Shown: positions 18,155 through 27,886 of the stretch, piece after piece
Position numbering within the stretch: position 1 is the first letter of the stretch
How the letters are laid out: each line of letters starts with the position of its first letter
Origin: a virus
Strand: one strand, 5' to 3'
IMG/VR virus record: IMGVR_UViG_3300020179_000054
Coordinates: 1 to 46,617 of that record
DNA length: 46,617 nt
The notes under the pieces: generated by a model
What the model saw: the letters and a program-made list of their open reading frames with translations, nothing else
What the model was told of the DNA's origin: nothing
Databases searched by the model: none
Position numbers and translations under genes: made by a program

Positions 18155-19240
18155 ATGACAAATTATATCTACAAACAATTTAATGAAGATACTGACATTC
18201 ATCCGGATCAAAGAGAAGTAGTTACTGCTCCTCTTTGGTCCAATGGACAGGCGGCATTAACAGCTATTCATACAAGTTCTACTCAAAATATAACACAACA
18301 AGAATATTATATTGAATGTTTCAATAGTCAATCCAATGTTGAAGGTGCAGAAAGTCAATTTTCTATTGCTTATTGTGATTATGACTCAAGTGGATCATCA
18401 ACTGGATCTTTGGGAACAGATCTTTATATTAGACCAACAAAAACAAATTATTCCCAATATGCACAATTACTATTGCCTGTTGGTATAGATATTTTTACAT
18501 TCAATGATGGTGAACCAACAGAAGAAAGTTCCAATTATGTTTATGTAATAAATGTAAACACCGCAAGATTTAAGGATAGAATTGACACGGGAAATTGGCA
18601 ATTCTCATTGGCTTCATTGGATCACACCGGTTCAGTAAACCCAACTGCCAGTATGACCACATTGATTGACAATTCCTCTGGAACTACTACGGAATTAAAT
18701 GGTCAAGGTGGCAGACAATATAGAATAGTAAGTGGTAGTATAATTGATGGTATTTATTCAGAGGATCAAACTCCATGGGGATTATTTTATCCAGACAATG
18801 GAATATTTGTATTAAATGGTAAAGCATTAGATGTTTCTTGTTCTTTTGATACAAATAGAGCACCAGATACCGGAAGTGGAACATTTAATCATAAAAGATT
18901 AGTTACGTCTATGCAGGGAGCTACATCAAACGGTTTATACTTTCAAGGAAGAACAAACGAAGTAATTTCTTCTTTATATTATTTCGCAAGAGTTCGTTGG
19001 AATGAATACAATTATAGTAATAATCCAAGTTTTTATGCAGGAAATACTCTCAATTACGGTCAATTAAAACATCCTACAATGGGTCCATCAATGGGAACAG
19101 CTGGTAATCCAGAAACATTTATTACAACAATTGGTATGTATGATGATGCAGAAAATTTACTTGCTGTTGCTAAATTGAGTCAACCGATTAAAAATACGTT
19201 TGACCATGAATCGATTTTCAAAATTAAGTTAGATTACTAA
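18155..19240 (+). CDS. fibre-type structural protein, paralogue family member 2
   Basis: A 361-residue protein with the same module as its upstream neighbour but strongly diverged: APLWSNGQAAL, EYYIECFNS, RPTKTNYSQYAQL, VYVINVNTARFKDRIDTGNW, WGLFYPDNGIFVLNGKALDV, then EYNYSNNPSFYAG, FITTIGMYDDAENLLAVAKL. It consists only of the module. It is separated from the first copy by 17 bases with AAGAG before the ATG. Divergence between adjacent copies indicates an old duplication, probably for different binding or assembly positions. No function is known. Confidence 0.68.
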   Translation: MTNYIYKQFNEDTDIHPDQREVVTAPLWSNGQAALTAIHTSSTQNITQQEYYIECFNSQSNVEGAESQFSIAYCDYDSSGSSTGSLGTDLYIRPTKTNYSQYAQLLLPVGIDIFTFNDGEPTEESSNYVYVINVNTARFKDRIDTGNWQFSLASLDHTGSVNPTASMTTLIDNSSGTTTELNGQGGRQYRIVSGSIIDGIYSEDQTPWGLFYPDNGIFVLNGKALDVSCSFDTNRAPDTGSGTFNHKRLVTSMQGATSNGLYFQGRTNEVISSLYYFARVRWNEYNYSNNPSFYAGNTLNYGQLKHPTMGPSMGTAGNPETFITTIGMYDDAENLLAVAKLSQPIKNTFDHESIFKIKLDY

Positions 19241-19254
19241 TAAGAGTTATTTAA

Positions 19255-22092
19255 ATGAGTTTAAAAACACCAGTTACCGATGATGATTATAGATCGCTTA
19301 CACTTGCTGATTTAAGAGGATATTTTGATGCAATAGATTATTATGAAAGAAATGGTAATTCAACTGCTGCACAAACAATATATTCTATATTAAATGGTAT
19401 ACTTCAAAAAAGTACATTATTATCAGATCCAGGTGCATTTGTAACCGGCATTAAAGATTATTTACAATTAAATAATAAACTGATAACTGGAGATCTTACA
19501 CTTTTAAAAAATTTAAAAGATAATACCCCAACAACAAGAGGGGATTTACCAACCACAACTAATTTGTTTTTAACTGATTGTGCTAATACTCTAGGTGGAT
19601 CTATTATATTATCTTTGGGTAATATACGAGAAGAACAAGTTGATATAAAATATGGTGATGTAACAAATGAAGATTTTTCATTTTTACGTGAGCCAGGTGT
19701 AAAAAGATGTAGATTAGTTGCGGACTTATATTATTGTTGTATTGCAGATTTTGGTGGTGATTTAACACGTGCTGGAAGTGGAAGAAGGGAAACAAAAACT
19801 GGAATTGCTTATTCTGGAATAGTTCTTGCTGAGTCTATATTATCATATTACTATGAAGATTGTGGACCTCTTGATGAAAAAACACAATTAGCAACTTGTA
19901 GAAGACCAGTTTGGCAATCATGGTATGATATGTCTGATATAGGAGCATATCAAGAATGGAAAACGTTAGACGGAAATGGAAATTTAATTCCATGGTCTCA
20001 AACAATTTCTGGAAAGGGAATAATAGAATTAATAATGTCTGGTGTTGGAACTGGTATTAATGCAAAAGTAAATGTTAGATTTGCATTTTCAGATCAACCC
20101 TGTATTCCAATAGGAAGTGGTGTAGATAATCCATTTGATAATAGTAGAGGTTCGTACATTGATAAAATAATGATGCGAACAAAAGATTCAAGTGGTAAAA
20201 ATTTTAGATTATACGAAAGTGTTTCTGTTTATAGTGGTCTTGCCGGTCAAATTCAAAGATTAAGTAAATCTGGTATACAAAATAGTGCAGAGTTTAATTA
20301 CAATATAAATACCGATGATGATGCTCAAGCTAGAAGAATTGAAAATGCATATCCATCTGGATGTAGAGGTAAAGGCGAATGTATTTGTGGTGGAGATGAC
20401 ATCAATGATTGCGTTGAAGTTGAACAACCAACAGTAGAAAGGCGTCAAAAAGTAGGATCAAATGGTGATCTTATTTATGTTGATGAATATTCAACTGAAA
20501 ATATGTATACAATAGTTCCAGATCAACCTTGTTATGAGGGTAGAATTAGAAGAAGATTAAGGTTTATTGCTAATGAAAGAAAAATTATTGTAACAAAAAA
20601 TTGTCCTGGAAAAGATCCAGTTCGTTATGAAAAATGGGTTGATGATAATTTTATACCAGAAAGTTCACAAGCCAGTGTAGTAGAAATAGATTTTCTTGAT
20701 GTACGTCCTGCATTTGATAGTACAGGTAAACCACTATTTCCTGGATGTATAGGAAAAGAAGAATGTAATGATGAAGAACCATATGTTGATCCAAGTGATC
20801 CATGTGGTTGTTTTGAAATTCATGCTTCAAAATGTTACATAAAATATCCAGATTATACTACTCCTGGTGGATATAAACTTCCTGGATTAAGAATTTTATC
20901 CAAAGAAAATTTTAGTGGATTAGGTCCAGGAATAAAAGTTAAAAGAAGAAATAAATCTGCACATTGTTTAGACAATCCAATTAGAGTATACAATGGATTA
21001 ATTGATACAAAAGATGTATTAACTGGTAGAGAAACAAAAGTTATACGAGGTTTGTTCAATGACAAACAATCATTAACTTGTTATGCAACAAGTTCATTAC
21101 AATCTACCTCATCAAAAGAATACTATTATCAAATAACTGATTGTGAAGAATGTGATTTAATAAATTATTTTGGTGTTGCTTATGGTCATTACAACGGTTC
21201 TGGTTCAAAAATGTCTGGATATGAATCAAATGACTCACCAACAAGAGCAATATATTCACAGGCAAGATTAATTTCTTTGGATCCACCAGAAAAACAATTT
21301 AGTTTTTATACAAATGCTACTGTATCATTATCGGATGAAATTTATATTATTAATTTCAATAGAGATGCAATTGTAAATAAACTTGATCCAGGTAATTTTG
21401 AAATAGGATTAAGTGAATTAAGTGGAAATTCTTATGCCAATAATATCCATACTGGTAGTAATGTACAAGTAAGTTCATCCAATAAAGTTTTAACATTTAT
21501 TGATAATTCAAATGATTTAACCGAAGAAATTAGTTGTACAAATGAATATGGTGATGTTTATTATTATTTAATAAGTGGTAGTCTTGCAGATGGTGCTCAT
21601 TCAACAGGACTTGGAACGGAAGAAACAAATGCAACATTTAAAACATATGGTATTGTTTATCCAAATTCTGGTTTAATTATTTTGGATGCAAAAAAATTAA
21701 ATGAAGAACTTTCATTTAATAGTGTAACTGGTAGTAATATAGCCGGTGATAATGCATTCAAGTTGTATAAATCTATTGTTGGTGCATCGGATTTAAATTA
21801 TCCAATGAAAGCAAGAAATATAAACAATAAAACAACAAATCATTATTTTATTCGTGTTTCTGCTAATATGGCAAATTACAGTAATAATCCTACATTTGTA
21901 TTAGAAAATCCAACAAATCAAACAACTGGACTTATTCGTTATGATTGTTTTAAAAATGATCCTATTACATTTATTACAACTATTGGATTGTATAATAACA
22001 GTAGAGAATTGCTTGCTATTGCAAAATTAAGTAAACCTTTAATGAAAACACCAAATGTTGATTTATTGATAAAAATACGTCTACATTGGTAA
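19255..22092 (+). CDS. large Cys-rich fibre-type protein with shared C-terminal module, family member 3
   Basis: A 945-residue protein. Residues 1-110 are helical (TLADLRGYFDAIDYYERNGN). Residues about 115-590 are a separate cysteine-rich region with clustered pairs (LYYCCIADFGG, GECICGGDD, DPCGCFEIHASKC). This could bind metal or form disulfides after lysis. The C-terminal 355 residues are the family module: IRGLFNDKQSLTCY, SSKEYYYQITDCEECD, GVAYGHYNGSGSK, IYIINFNRDAIVNKLDPGNF, NYSNNPTFVLENP, FITTIGLYNNSRELLAIAKL. The N-terminal part probably gives the position-specific role, with the module as common fibre or attachment domain. This is inference. Confidence 0.66.
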   Translation: MSLKTPVTDDDYRSLTLADLRGYFDAIDYYERNGNSTAAQTIYSILNGILQKSTLLSDPGAFVTGIKDYLQLNNKLITGDLTLLKNLKDNTPTTRGDLPTTTNLFLTDCANTLGGSIILSLGNIREEQVDIKYGDVTNEDFSFLREPGVKRCRLVADLYYCCIADFGGDLTRAGSGRRETKTGIAYSGIVLAESILSYYYEDCGPLDEKTQLATCRRPVWQSWYDMSDIGAYQEWKTLDGNGNLIPWSQTISGKGIIELIMSGVGTGINAKVNVRFAFSDQPCIPIGSGVDNPFDNSRGSYIDKIMMRTKDSSGKNFRLYESVSVYSGLAGQIQRLSKSGIQNSAEFNYNINTDDDAQARRIENAYPSGCRGKGECICGGDDINDCVEVEQPTVERRQKVGSNGDLIYVDEYSTENMYTIVPDQPCYEGRIRRRLRFIANERKIIVTKNCPGKDPVRYEKWVDDNFIPESSQASVVEIDFLDVRPAFDSTGKPLFPGCIGKEECNDEEPYVDPSDPCGCFEIHASKCYIKYPDYTTPGGYKLPGLRILSKENFSGLGPGIKVKRRNKSAHCLDNPIRVYNGLIDTKDVLTGRETKVIRGLFNDKQSLTCYATSSLQSTSSKEYYYQITDCEECDLINYFGVAYGHYNGSGSKMSGYESNDSPTRAIYSQARLISLDPPEKQFSFYTNATVSLSDEIYIINFNRDAIVNKLDPGNFEIGLSELSGNSYANNIHTGSNVQVSSSNKVLTFIDNSNDLTEEISCTNEYGDVYYYLISGSLADGAHSTGLGTEETNATFKTYGIVYPNSGLIILDAKKLNEELSFNSVTGSNIAGDNAFKLYKSIVGASDLNYPMKARNINNKTTNHYFIRVSANMANYSNNPTFVLENPTNQTTGLIRYDCFKNDPITFITTIGLYNNSRELLAIAKLSKPLMKTPNVDLLIKIRLHW

Positions 22093-22109
22093 TAATATAA
22101 AGTGAAGTT

Positions 22110-25043
22110 ATGGCATTAAGTTCTCAACAACAAATTATAGTAAATGCCTACAAAGTTGCATTGAATAATAAAGAAGCAACCAGTATATTGATTTCTGGTA
22201 ATAATATAAGTGGTAGAATTACAAATCCTCTTGCATTAGATGAATTTACTTTAATAAGTAAAATTGCTCTTACTGTAAAAGATTATATCAACAATTATAT
22301 CAAAAAAGGTGGAAAGGATCCTTTTGAAAAATGGTTAAGATCAACAATTCCCACATATGTAACTGAATGGAATGACCTTTACAAAAAAAATCCTTTATTT
22401 GAAAATTTTAGGTCATTGATATTGATAATTAGTCCTGGTATAGCAAGTACAACTATTGGACAATGGACATTAAGTGCAGCACAAACTAAACCAACTCCAA
22501 GTGAATTTGAAGCTATGGATGTTGGATATATTGGTGCAATCAAAAATGGTGATAATCTTGTTTTGCTTGGTAGAACTGTTAGAGTATTAAACATTCACAG
22601 AACTGCAAATCAGTTTGCATTATCAACCACAAGAACGTTTACTTTTAATGTAAATCGAATAGATGGAAAACTTGATAAATTAACAGTTAATGTACCCACT
22701 AACATTGAAGTATTTTTTGCTTCGTCAAAAAATATACTAACGGCAAATGCAGATGATACAAAAATTGTATTAAACCAAATGTCAGAACAATACAATGCAG
22801 GTATTGCAAAAAACACTCCACCACAAGAACTTGTAAACATATATCATTTAATGCCATTTTCTCCAAAGTTAAAATTAGATGGTACTGATAGAAAATATCA
22901 AAATTTTACATATAAGATTGGTTTTTTGAATGCAGAAAGTTTATCATTTCTTGAAAAAGAAACAAAAATTTCAAAAGATTTTTTGTATGATTTAGAATGT
23001 TTATGGATAGAACAGGAAAATTATCCAAATGAATTGGCATTAAGTCATGTTCCTTTATTTTCTGGTTGGCCAAAAAATGTAGATGGATCTTACAAGGATG
23101 TTGTTGATGAATATTATGAAGATTTATGGAAAAGTCAAATACATGCAAGATTTGTATTTTTAGTAAAAGACGAAATACTTGATAATATAATTGAATTTTT
23201 CTCAAATGCAACTCCAAATTCTGTTCCATTTATGCCAGTAATAGATACAGAATTTAAATATAATTTGGCAATTTTACCGGCAGGTGCAACAAGACCATCA
23301 GTAGTTGATCAAAGATTTTCATTAGACGTAATAACATCTGGTGCAAATACATTTGATCCAACAACATTTATTGACAACAGAAATGCAATACAAACCTATG
23401 GTCAGTTGGTTGATTTTGATTATCAAAAAGAAAATCCAACCGGTACAGCAAACAGAATAGATTTATTAAGTTGGTTAAGACTTACTGTTATACCCGCATT
23501 GGCCTCAAGACAAGTTTATAGAAATAGACCAAACATAACTGATCAAGTATTAGTAAATAATATCGTTTCTTCACAAATGTTTACACAAATATGGGATATA
23601 AATTTTAGAAGAAATAATATAGAAATTGTAACAAACGATGAAGAACATTCTGCAATGTCTATTTTGATAGAAAATGCATTGACGGGATTAGAAAAATTAG
23701 ATGTTGATTGGAAAACAATAAACATACTGATATTAAATTTATTAAAAAGATACATAGATTTTACAAAATTTAGAGGTTATCCGCCAATAGTTGGTTTTCC
23801 TATTGGGTTTATGGCGGATTATGATAGATTTGGTATAATTGAAGGATTTAGATACGGTGGTGATCAAATCAATGATGTTGGAACAAACTCGTCAAAACCA
23901 CCTATTGTACAACCTGATCCATTTATTGATTTGGATATAGCAGAAGATTGGTTTCCAGATCCTCCTTATATTTTTAAAGGAATATCAAAAGCAAATGATT
24001 ATTTTAAATCAATAAAACTATTAAAAACAAGAGGATTGTTTAGATGTAGTGGAGAAAAAATATCTACATTTTATACTGGTTCTACGAGTGTTAGTCATTC
24101 AAAATATTTTATTCCCGTTTACGATACACCACCAACAAACTCAAATGCATACCATAGATTTGATTTAGCATTTGGTCATACCGATGGTTCTGGATCAAGT
24201 TATATTGTAGATGACATAGACATTCTGCCATCAAAAAGTATTTATCGAAAATATATGCTAGAATATATGGGAACAACCGAAGGTAAATTTAAGTTTAAAG
24301 ATGGTAAAACATCCGATTATATTTATGTTATTGAATTTAATAGAGACGATATTAAAGATAGAATTGATCCAGGTAATATACAAATTACATTTTGTCCACT
24401 TTCATCAAGTTCAAATCAATTAATAAACACGGGAAGTAACTTCCAAGTAGATTATACAAGTGGTCAAATCTATACTCTAATTGATGATAGTAATGATGTT
24501 GATGAAAGTGAAAGTATTGTAAATTACATACAAGACCATTATTATTTAATATCAGGATCAATTCAAGAAGGTGCATATGATGATAATAACAAAGAAGCAT
24601 GGGGTATAGTTTTTCCAAAAAATGGCGTTATAGTATTAGATGGAACAATGATGGATCAATCATGTTCATTTAATACTGTTACTGCATCAATTGATGGTGA
24701 TAACAGTAGAAAATTATTATTATCTATTAGTGGTTCATGTTCTCCTAATCCAATGAGAACAACAAGTGGTTCATGGTTTGGTAGGTCTACCGAAGAATAC
24801 ATGAGAGAGACTTATGTTTGCCGTGTTCAAGGTAATGAATTTAATTATACAAATAATTATACATATACAAATGATAGTGGTTCTTTAAAGAATTTTCAAA
24901 TACTTACACCATTTACATACATAACATCTGTTGGATTATACAATAGAAATGGGGATTTGGTTGCCGTTGGAAACACACATAGACCATTAAGAAAAGATAG
25001 AAATACTGAATATATTTTTCAAGTTAGAGTTAGGTTAATTTAA
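22110..25043 (+). CDS. large fibre-type protein with shared C-terminal module, family member 4
   Basis: A 977-residue protein with a GTGAAG run before the ATG. Residues 1-120 are helical, with WLRSTIPTYVTEWNDLYKKN resembling a small all-alpha assembly domain. Residues about 120-300 form a beta domain. Residues about 300-625 are mixed and include a segment rich in aromatic residues (GYPPIVGFPIGFMADYDRFG). The module starts around residue 630 (KTRGLFRCSGEKISTFYTG) and includes LAFGHTDGSGSS, YVIEFNRDDIKDRIDPGN, WGIVFPKNGVIVLDGTMMD, EFNYTNNYTYTND and YITSVGLYNRNGDLVAVGNT. The function of the N-terminal part is unknown. The shared module and position support a peripheral structural role. Confidence 0.66.
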   Translation: MALSSQQQIIVNAYKVALNNKEATSILISGNNISGRITNPLALDEFTLISKIALTVKDYINNYIKKGGKDPFEKWLRSTIPTYVTEWNDLYKKNPLFENFRSLILIISPGIASTTIGQWTLSAAQTKPTPSEFEAMDVGYIGAIKNGDNLVLLGRTVRVLNIHRTANQFALSTTRTFTFNVNRIDGKLDKLTVNVPTNIEVFFASSKNILTANADDTKIVLNQMSEQYNAGIAKNTPPQELVNIYHLMPFSPKLKLDGTDRKYQNFTYKIGFLNAESLSFLEKETKISKDFLYDLECLWIEQENYPNELALSHVPLFSGWPKNVDGSYKDVVDEYYEDLWKSQIHARFVFLVKDEILDNIIEFFSNATPNSVPFMPVIDTEFKYNLAILPAGATRPSVVDQRFSLDVITSGANTFDPTTFIDNRNAIQTYGQLVDFDYQKENPTGTANRIDLLSWLRLTVIPALASRQVYRNRPNITDQVLVNNIVSSQMFTQIWDINFRRNNIEIVTNDEEHSAMSILIENALTGLEKLDVDWKTINILILNLLKRYIDFTKFRGYPPIVGFPIGFMADYDRFGIIEGFRYGGDQINDVGTNSSKPPIVQPDPFIDLDIAEDWFPDPPYIFKGISKANDYFKSIKLLKTRGLFRCSGEKISTFYTGSTSVSHSKYFIPVYDTPPTNSNAYHRFDLAFGHTDGSGSSYIVDDIDILPSKSIYRKYMLEYMGTTEGKFKFKDGKTSDYIYVIEFNRDDIKDRIDPGNIQITFCPLSSSSNQLINTGSNFQVDYTSGQIYTLIDDSNDVDESESIVNYIQDHYYLISGSIQEGAYDDNNKEAWGIVFPKNGVIVLDGTMMDQSCSFNTVTASIDGDNSRKLLLSISGSCSPNPMRTTSGSWFGRSTEEYMRETYVCRVQGNEFNYTNNYTYTNDSGSLKNFQILTPFTYITSVGLYNRNGDLVAVGNTHRPLRKDRNTEYIFQVRVRLI

Positions 25044-25046
25044 AAA

Positions 25047-26921
25047 ATGGAAACTCTTGATATATCACCCCAACGCCAAAATCCTCCATTAAATCCTGTA
25101 ATTGGAAGTGGCTATAAACCATTTATGGTTGATGGCGCCGGTTCAAATTATGTATTCAAAAGACTAAAATCAGGTGATTATACAATTAGACCTATTACTG
25201 TAAAAAAAACTTGGGAATTTACAACAAATACTTCCAGTATAAATTATTATGCAAATAATAAAATTGAACCTTATAGATTTTTATATCCAGAAAATCATAA
25301 GTATTTTGGAAACATTGTAAACATTTCATCATCATTATATCAAAGACCTTTTTTATCTCAAAGTTTAGATCCAAAATTATTATGGTATTATTTAGATCAT
25401 AACTACTATACGGACTATAATAAAAATGATAAAGTTTCATCGTATGTTATGGATTATACTTTAGAAAAATCTTTGTCCGAGTCCGGTTCAATGCTTGTTA
25501 TACCAAGATCATGTATAGGTGAAGGTATTTACAAAAAAAGTATTGAAATAAAACATTTTAATATAACAACGTCTTCATTGAATTATACATTAGTAGATGA
25601 TGGTTATGGTAATATATTAGACACATCTATTAATCCTACAAAAATTATTGACAAAAATAATTTAGTATTGTATGTTGGATTTAACGAAAAATATCGTGAA
25701 AGAGATTTTCGTAAAAAAAGAAGTGACTATGTAATTGACTATTCTATTAGAGAAAATAATGTAAAAATTGTAAGTAGTAGTTTTAAAAAAATATCATATA
25801 GCTCTGGAATACCATTAAATGATGTAAGTGCCTCTTCTGGAATTTCTGTAAATTTAACCGGATCATATTTTCATGTTCAAGAAAAAAATAGATTTAATTT
25901 TGGAAGAAATGAAAATTTTGCATTTAGTTTTTGGTTAAATGTTCCAGTATCTCAATCAGATACAACAAACACATATAATAATCTTTTTACAAAAAATTAT
26001 GTAACATATAAAGATTATTTAGTGCAAGGAAGTAAATCAGATAATCCTTTTGATATATTTGAAATTACTGTTGATGGTGTTAATGTAAAAAATAAAATAG
26101 AAACGGTTGAAACTAAAAAATCAATTAATCAATATCCATTTGATATAACATTAACAAATTATACACATGAAGAACCAAACAAAATACTATTTAAACAAAA
26201 ATCAATAAATAGAATAAATGAAGTTAGTTCAAGTGCATTATCTACACAAACTTGGCATCATATTGTTTGTCAAAAATCCGCAAGTTGTTTACAAATATGG
26301 GTAGACGGAAATCTTGATATTAGTCAAGATTTGCCAACACTTTCTGGAACAAGAAATGATAGTAATTTTTATATTGCAGGAAATGGAACAGATATTTCAT
26401 CTTATCACGGAGTTTTGGATGAAGTAAGAATTTACAATAAATTTTTAAATTCAAATGACATTGCAAATTTATATGATAATGATTATCAATATGGTTATGC
26501 ATATCAATCAAGACGTGTTGGTAATGTGTTTTACAATGAAGGTATAATAACGATAGCTGATCCAAGACCAAAATATAATAATGCTTTGCTTGGAAGAAAC
26601 GGTAATTTTGATTATCATACAACAGATTATGGATTTGAAGGTAAGTTTAAATCACAAGTAACATTTTATGAACATGAAATTATTTGTAAAATTCGTAGAC
26701 ATGAATTTAATTTTACACAAAATCCAAGTATACGAAAAGATAAAGATAGTGATTCACATTTAATAGAAGATTATGTAACTGGTTCATATTTTAATCCTTA
26801 TGTAACAACAATTGGTTTGTATAATGATAATCAAGAATTAGTTGCTATTGCAAAGTTAGCAAATCCAACAGCAAAACGAGATGATGTAGATATGAATTTT
26901 ATTGTAAGGTTTGATATTTAA
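25047..26921 (+). CDS. fibre-type protein with LamG-like lectin domain, family member 5
   Basis: A 624-residue protein starting three bases after the previous stop. The family module is interrupted here by a concanavalin/LamG-like domain at about residues 265-473: RFNFGRNENFAFSFWLNVPV, TQTWHHIVCQKSASCLQIWV, then GVLDEVRIYNKFLNSNDIAN, the standard LamG_3 ending. The C-terminal block HEFNFTQNPSIRKD, YVTTIGLYNDNQELVAIAKL is retained. LamG folds commonly bind glycans, so this copy is a candidate receptor- or capsule-binding subunit. Its stop codon overlaps the start of the endonuclease gene (TAATG). Confidence 0.7.
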   Translation: METLDISPQRQNPPLNPVIGSGYKPFMVDGAGSNYVFKRLKSGDYTIRPITVKKTWEFTTNTSSINYYANNKIEPYRFLYPENHKYFGNIVNISSSLYQRPFLSQSLDPKLLWYYLDHNYYTDYNKNDKVSSYVMDYTLEKSLSESGSMLVIPRSCIGEGIYKKSIEIKHFNITTSSLNYTLVDDGYGNILDTSINPTKIIDKNNLVLYVGFNEKYRERDFRKKRSDYVIDYSIRENNVKIVSSSFKKISYSSGIPLNDVSASSGISVNLTGSYFHVQEKNRFNFGRNENFAFSFWLNVPVSQSDTTNTYNNLFTKNYVTYKDYLVQGSKSDNPFDIFEITVDGVNVKNKIETVETKKSINQYPFDITLTNYTHEEPNKILFKQKSINRINEVSSSALSTQTWHHIVCQKSASCLQIWVDGNLDISQDLPTLSGTRNDSNFYIAGNGTDISSYHGVLDEVRIYNKFLNSNDIANLYDNDYQYGYAYQSRRVGNVFYNEGIITIADPRPKYNNALLGRNGNFDYHTTDYGFEGKFKSQVTFYEHEIICKIRRHEFNFTQNPSIRKDKDSDSHLIEDYVTGSYFNPYVTTIGLYNDNQELVAIAKLANPTAKRDDVDMNFIVRFDI

Positions 26922-27328
26922 TGCGTAGAAATCAAGTTGCAATAAAACATGGATTTCGTAGTGGGTTAGAAGATATAGTAAATGATATGCTTAAAGAAAA
27001 TGGTAAATCATTCTCCTACGAAAGTGAAAAAATATCCTACATCCAACCGGAAACTAAACACAATTATACGCCAGATTTTGTCCTAAACAAAACGGATGGC
27101 AACAAAATGTATATTGAAACAAAGGGTAGATGGGTAAAAACAGACAGATTAAAATTTGATTTGATATTCGATCAATATCCAGAAATAGACATTCGTTTTG
27201 TATTCCAAAATCCAAATGCAAAATTATACAAAGGAAGTAAAACAACCTATGCTCAATACTGTGATAAGAAAGGGTGGCATTGGGCAAAAAAAGAAATACC
27301 AGAGGAATGGTTGAAAGAATGTTTGTAA
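26921..27328 (+). CDS. T7 endonuclease I-type Holliday-junction resolvase
   Basis: A 135-residue protein, similar in size to T7 gp3 (149). It matches endonuclease I along its length: RSGLEDIVNDML, NYTPDFVL, MYIETKGRW, FVFQNPNAKLYKGSKTTYAQ and a final EEWLKE. The metal-binding catalytic set is present as Glu17, Asp52, Glu66 and Lys68. These enzymes cut branched DNA, resolving recombination and replication intermediates before packaging. T4 uses the unrelated endonuclease VII for this job, so a T7-type enzyme in a T4-like phage is a module swap. It is coupled to the upstream fibre gene by a one-base overlap. The 3' end, coding for EEWLKECL, is duplicated 533 bases downstream. Confidence 0.92.
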   Translation: MRRNQVAIKHGFRSGLEDIVNDMLKENGKSFSYESEKISYIQPETKHNYTPDFVLNKTDGNKMYIETKGRWVKTDRLKFDLIFDQYPEIDIRFVFQNPNAKLYKGSKTTYAQYCDKKGWHWAKKEIPEEWLKECL

Positions 27329-27351
27329 TTGTAACAAATTTTTCTTATATT
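27302..27351 (+). repeat. 50-bp direct repeat, copy 1 (gene end plus promoter)
   Basis: This segment carries the last codons of the endonuclease (EEWLKECL), its stop and the following promoter region. It recurs at 27835-27884 with only a few substitutions, so it encodes the same eight residues and stop there. The substitutions include synonymous changes (TTG/TTA, TGT/TGC). Confidence 0.85.
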
Positions 27352-27353
27352 TA
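27322..27353 (+). promoter_or_regulatory. Bacteroidota-type promoter before the 27388 gene
   Basis: TTTG at 27322-27325 overlaps the endonuclease stop codon. A 20-base spacer and TATATTTA at 27346-27353 follow. The arrangement matches TTTG-N20-TAnnTTTG except for the last base. The transcript would begin near 27360 and include a T-run and GGAG before the ATG at 27388. Confidence 0.6.
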
Positions 27354-27387
27354 TTGCTATACCAAGTATTTTTTTTGGAGATTATGA

Positions 27388-27687
27388 ATGAATAAACAAA
27401 GAATGCAAAAACTTGCTGGTCTTTTGAAGGAAAACATCAATGAAGCCAGTGGTAAAATCAATGCGAAAATTACAGCTGTTGAATTTGATTTTGAATCAGA
27501 TGACGATTATGGGGATGTATCTCCAGCAGAACAGAAAAAATTTGTTGCTTCTGTAATAGGTAAAACGTATCAAGTTGATGACGAAGATGAAATTGCAGAC
27601 GCTATTTCAGACGATACAGGGTGGTTAGTAATGAGTTTACAATACGAACTTCAAGATGCAATAGTTCAACGTAAAATGAAAAAGTAA
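27388..27687 (+). CDS. small acidic protein, unknown function
   Basis: A 99-residue protein with GGAG at 27377-27380 seven bases before the ATG; the ATG at 27384 meets a stop after three codons. The N-terminus NKQRMQKLAGLLKENINEAS is a helical peptide that I associate with many small proteins of marine T4-like phages. The middle is very acidic (FDFESDDDYGDVSPAEQ, VDDEDEIADAISDD). There are no Cys residues or known motifs. It has its own upstream promoter. The acidic character is compatible with a DNA-mimic or protein-binding role, but no function can be assigned. Confidence 0.7.
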   Translation: MNKQRMQKLAGLLKENINEASGKINAKITAVEFDFESDDDYGDVSPAEQKKFVASVIGKTYQVDDEDEIADAISDDTGWLVMSLQYELQDAIVQRKMKK

Positions 27688-27705
27688 AATCTTCTTAAAG
27701 AAGCC

Positions 27706-27861
27706 ATGGAGCTAACCATAGACCAAAATCTTCCGAATGCTATCAACAAAATTACATCATTCAGCAATGAATATTGGAATAAAATACGGGAGTATGAAAG
27801 AAATACGGTGGAACCTTTCACGGAGCGGTTGGCAGAAGAATGGTTAAAAGAATGCTTGTAA
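27706..27861 (+). CDS. 51-residue ORF ending in a copy of the endonuclease C-terminus
   Basis: An open frame of 51 codons: MELTIDQNLPNAINKITSFS, then NEYWNKIREYERNTVEPFTE, then RLAEEWLKECL. The last eight residues and stop are identical to those of the endonuclease at 27328. The frame is continuous with the preceding gene across its TAA, so readthrough would fuse the two. No good ribosome site is visible; an AAAGAAG lies about six bases upstream. It may be a real mini-gene, or a remnant left when a segment carrying the endonuclease end and promoter was copied here. Confidence 0.4.
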   Translation: MELTIDQNLPNAINKITSFSNEYWNKIREYERNTVEPFTERLAEEWLKECL

Positions 27862-27884
27862 TTGTAACAAATTTTTCTTATATT
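27835..27884 (+). repeat. 50-bp direct repeat, copy 2
   Basis: Second copy of the segment at 27302-27351. It again joins a gene end (EEWLKECL and stop) to a promoter, here that of the primase gene. Beyond the shared part, this copy continues into the right arm of a perfect inverted repeat that copy 1 lacks. Confidence 0.85.
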
Positions 27885-27886
27885 TG
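27855..27886 (+). promoter_or_regulatory. Bacteroidota-type promoter before the primase gene
   Basis: CTTG at 27855-27858, a 20-base spacer, then TATATTTG at 27879-27886, an exact TAnnTTTG element. The site lies 32 bases before the primase ATG at 27918. Confidence 0.65.
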
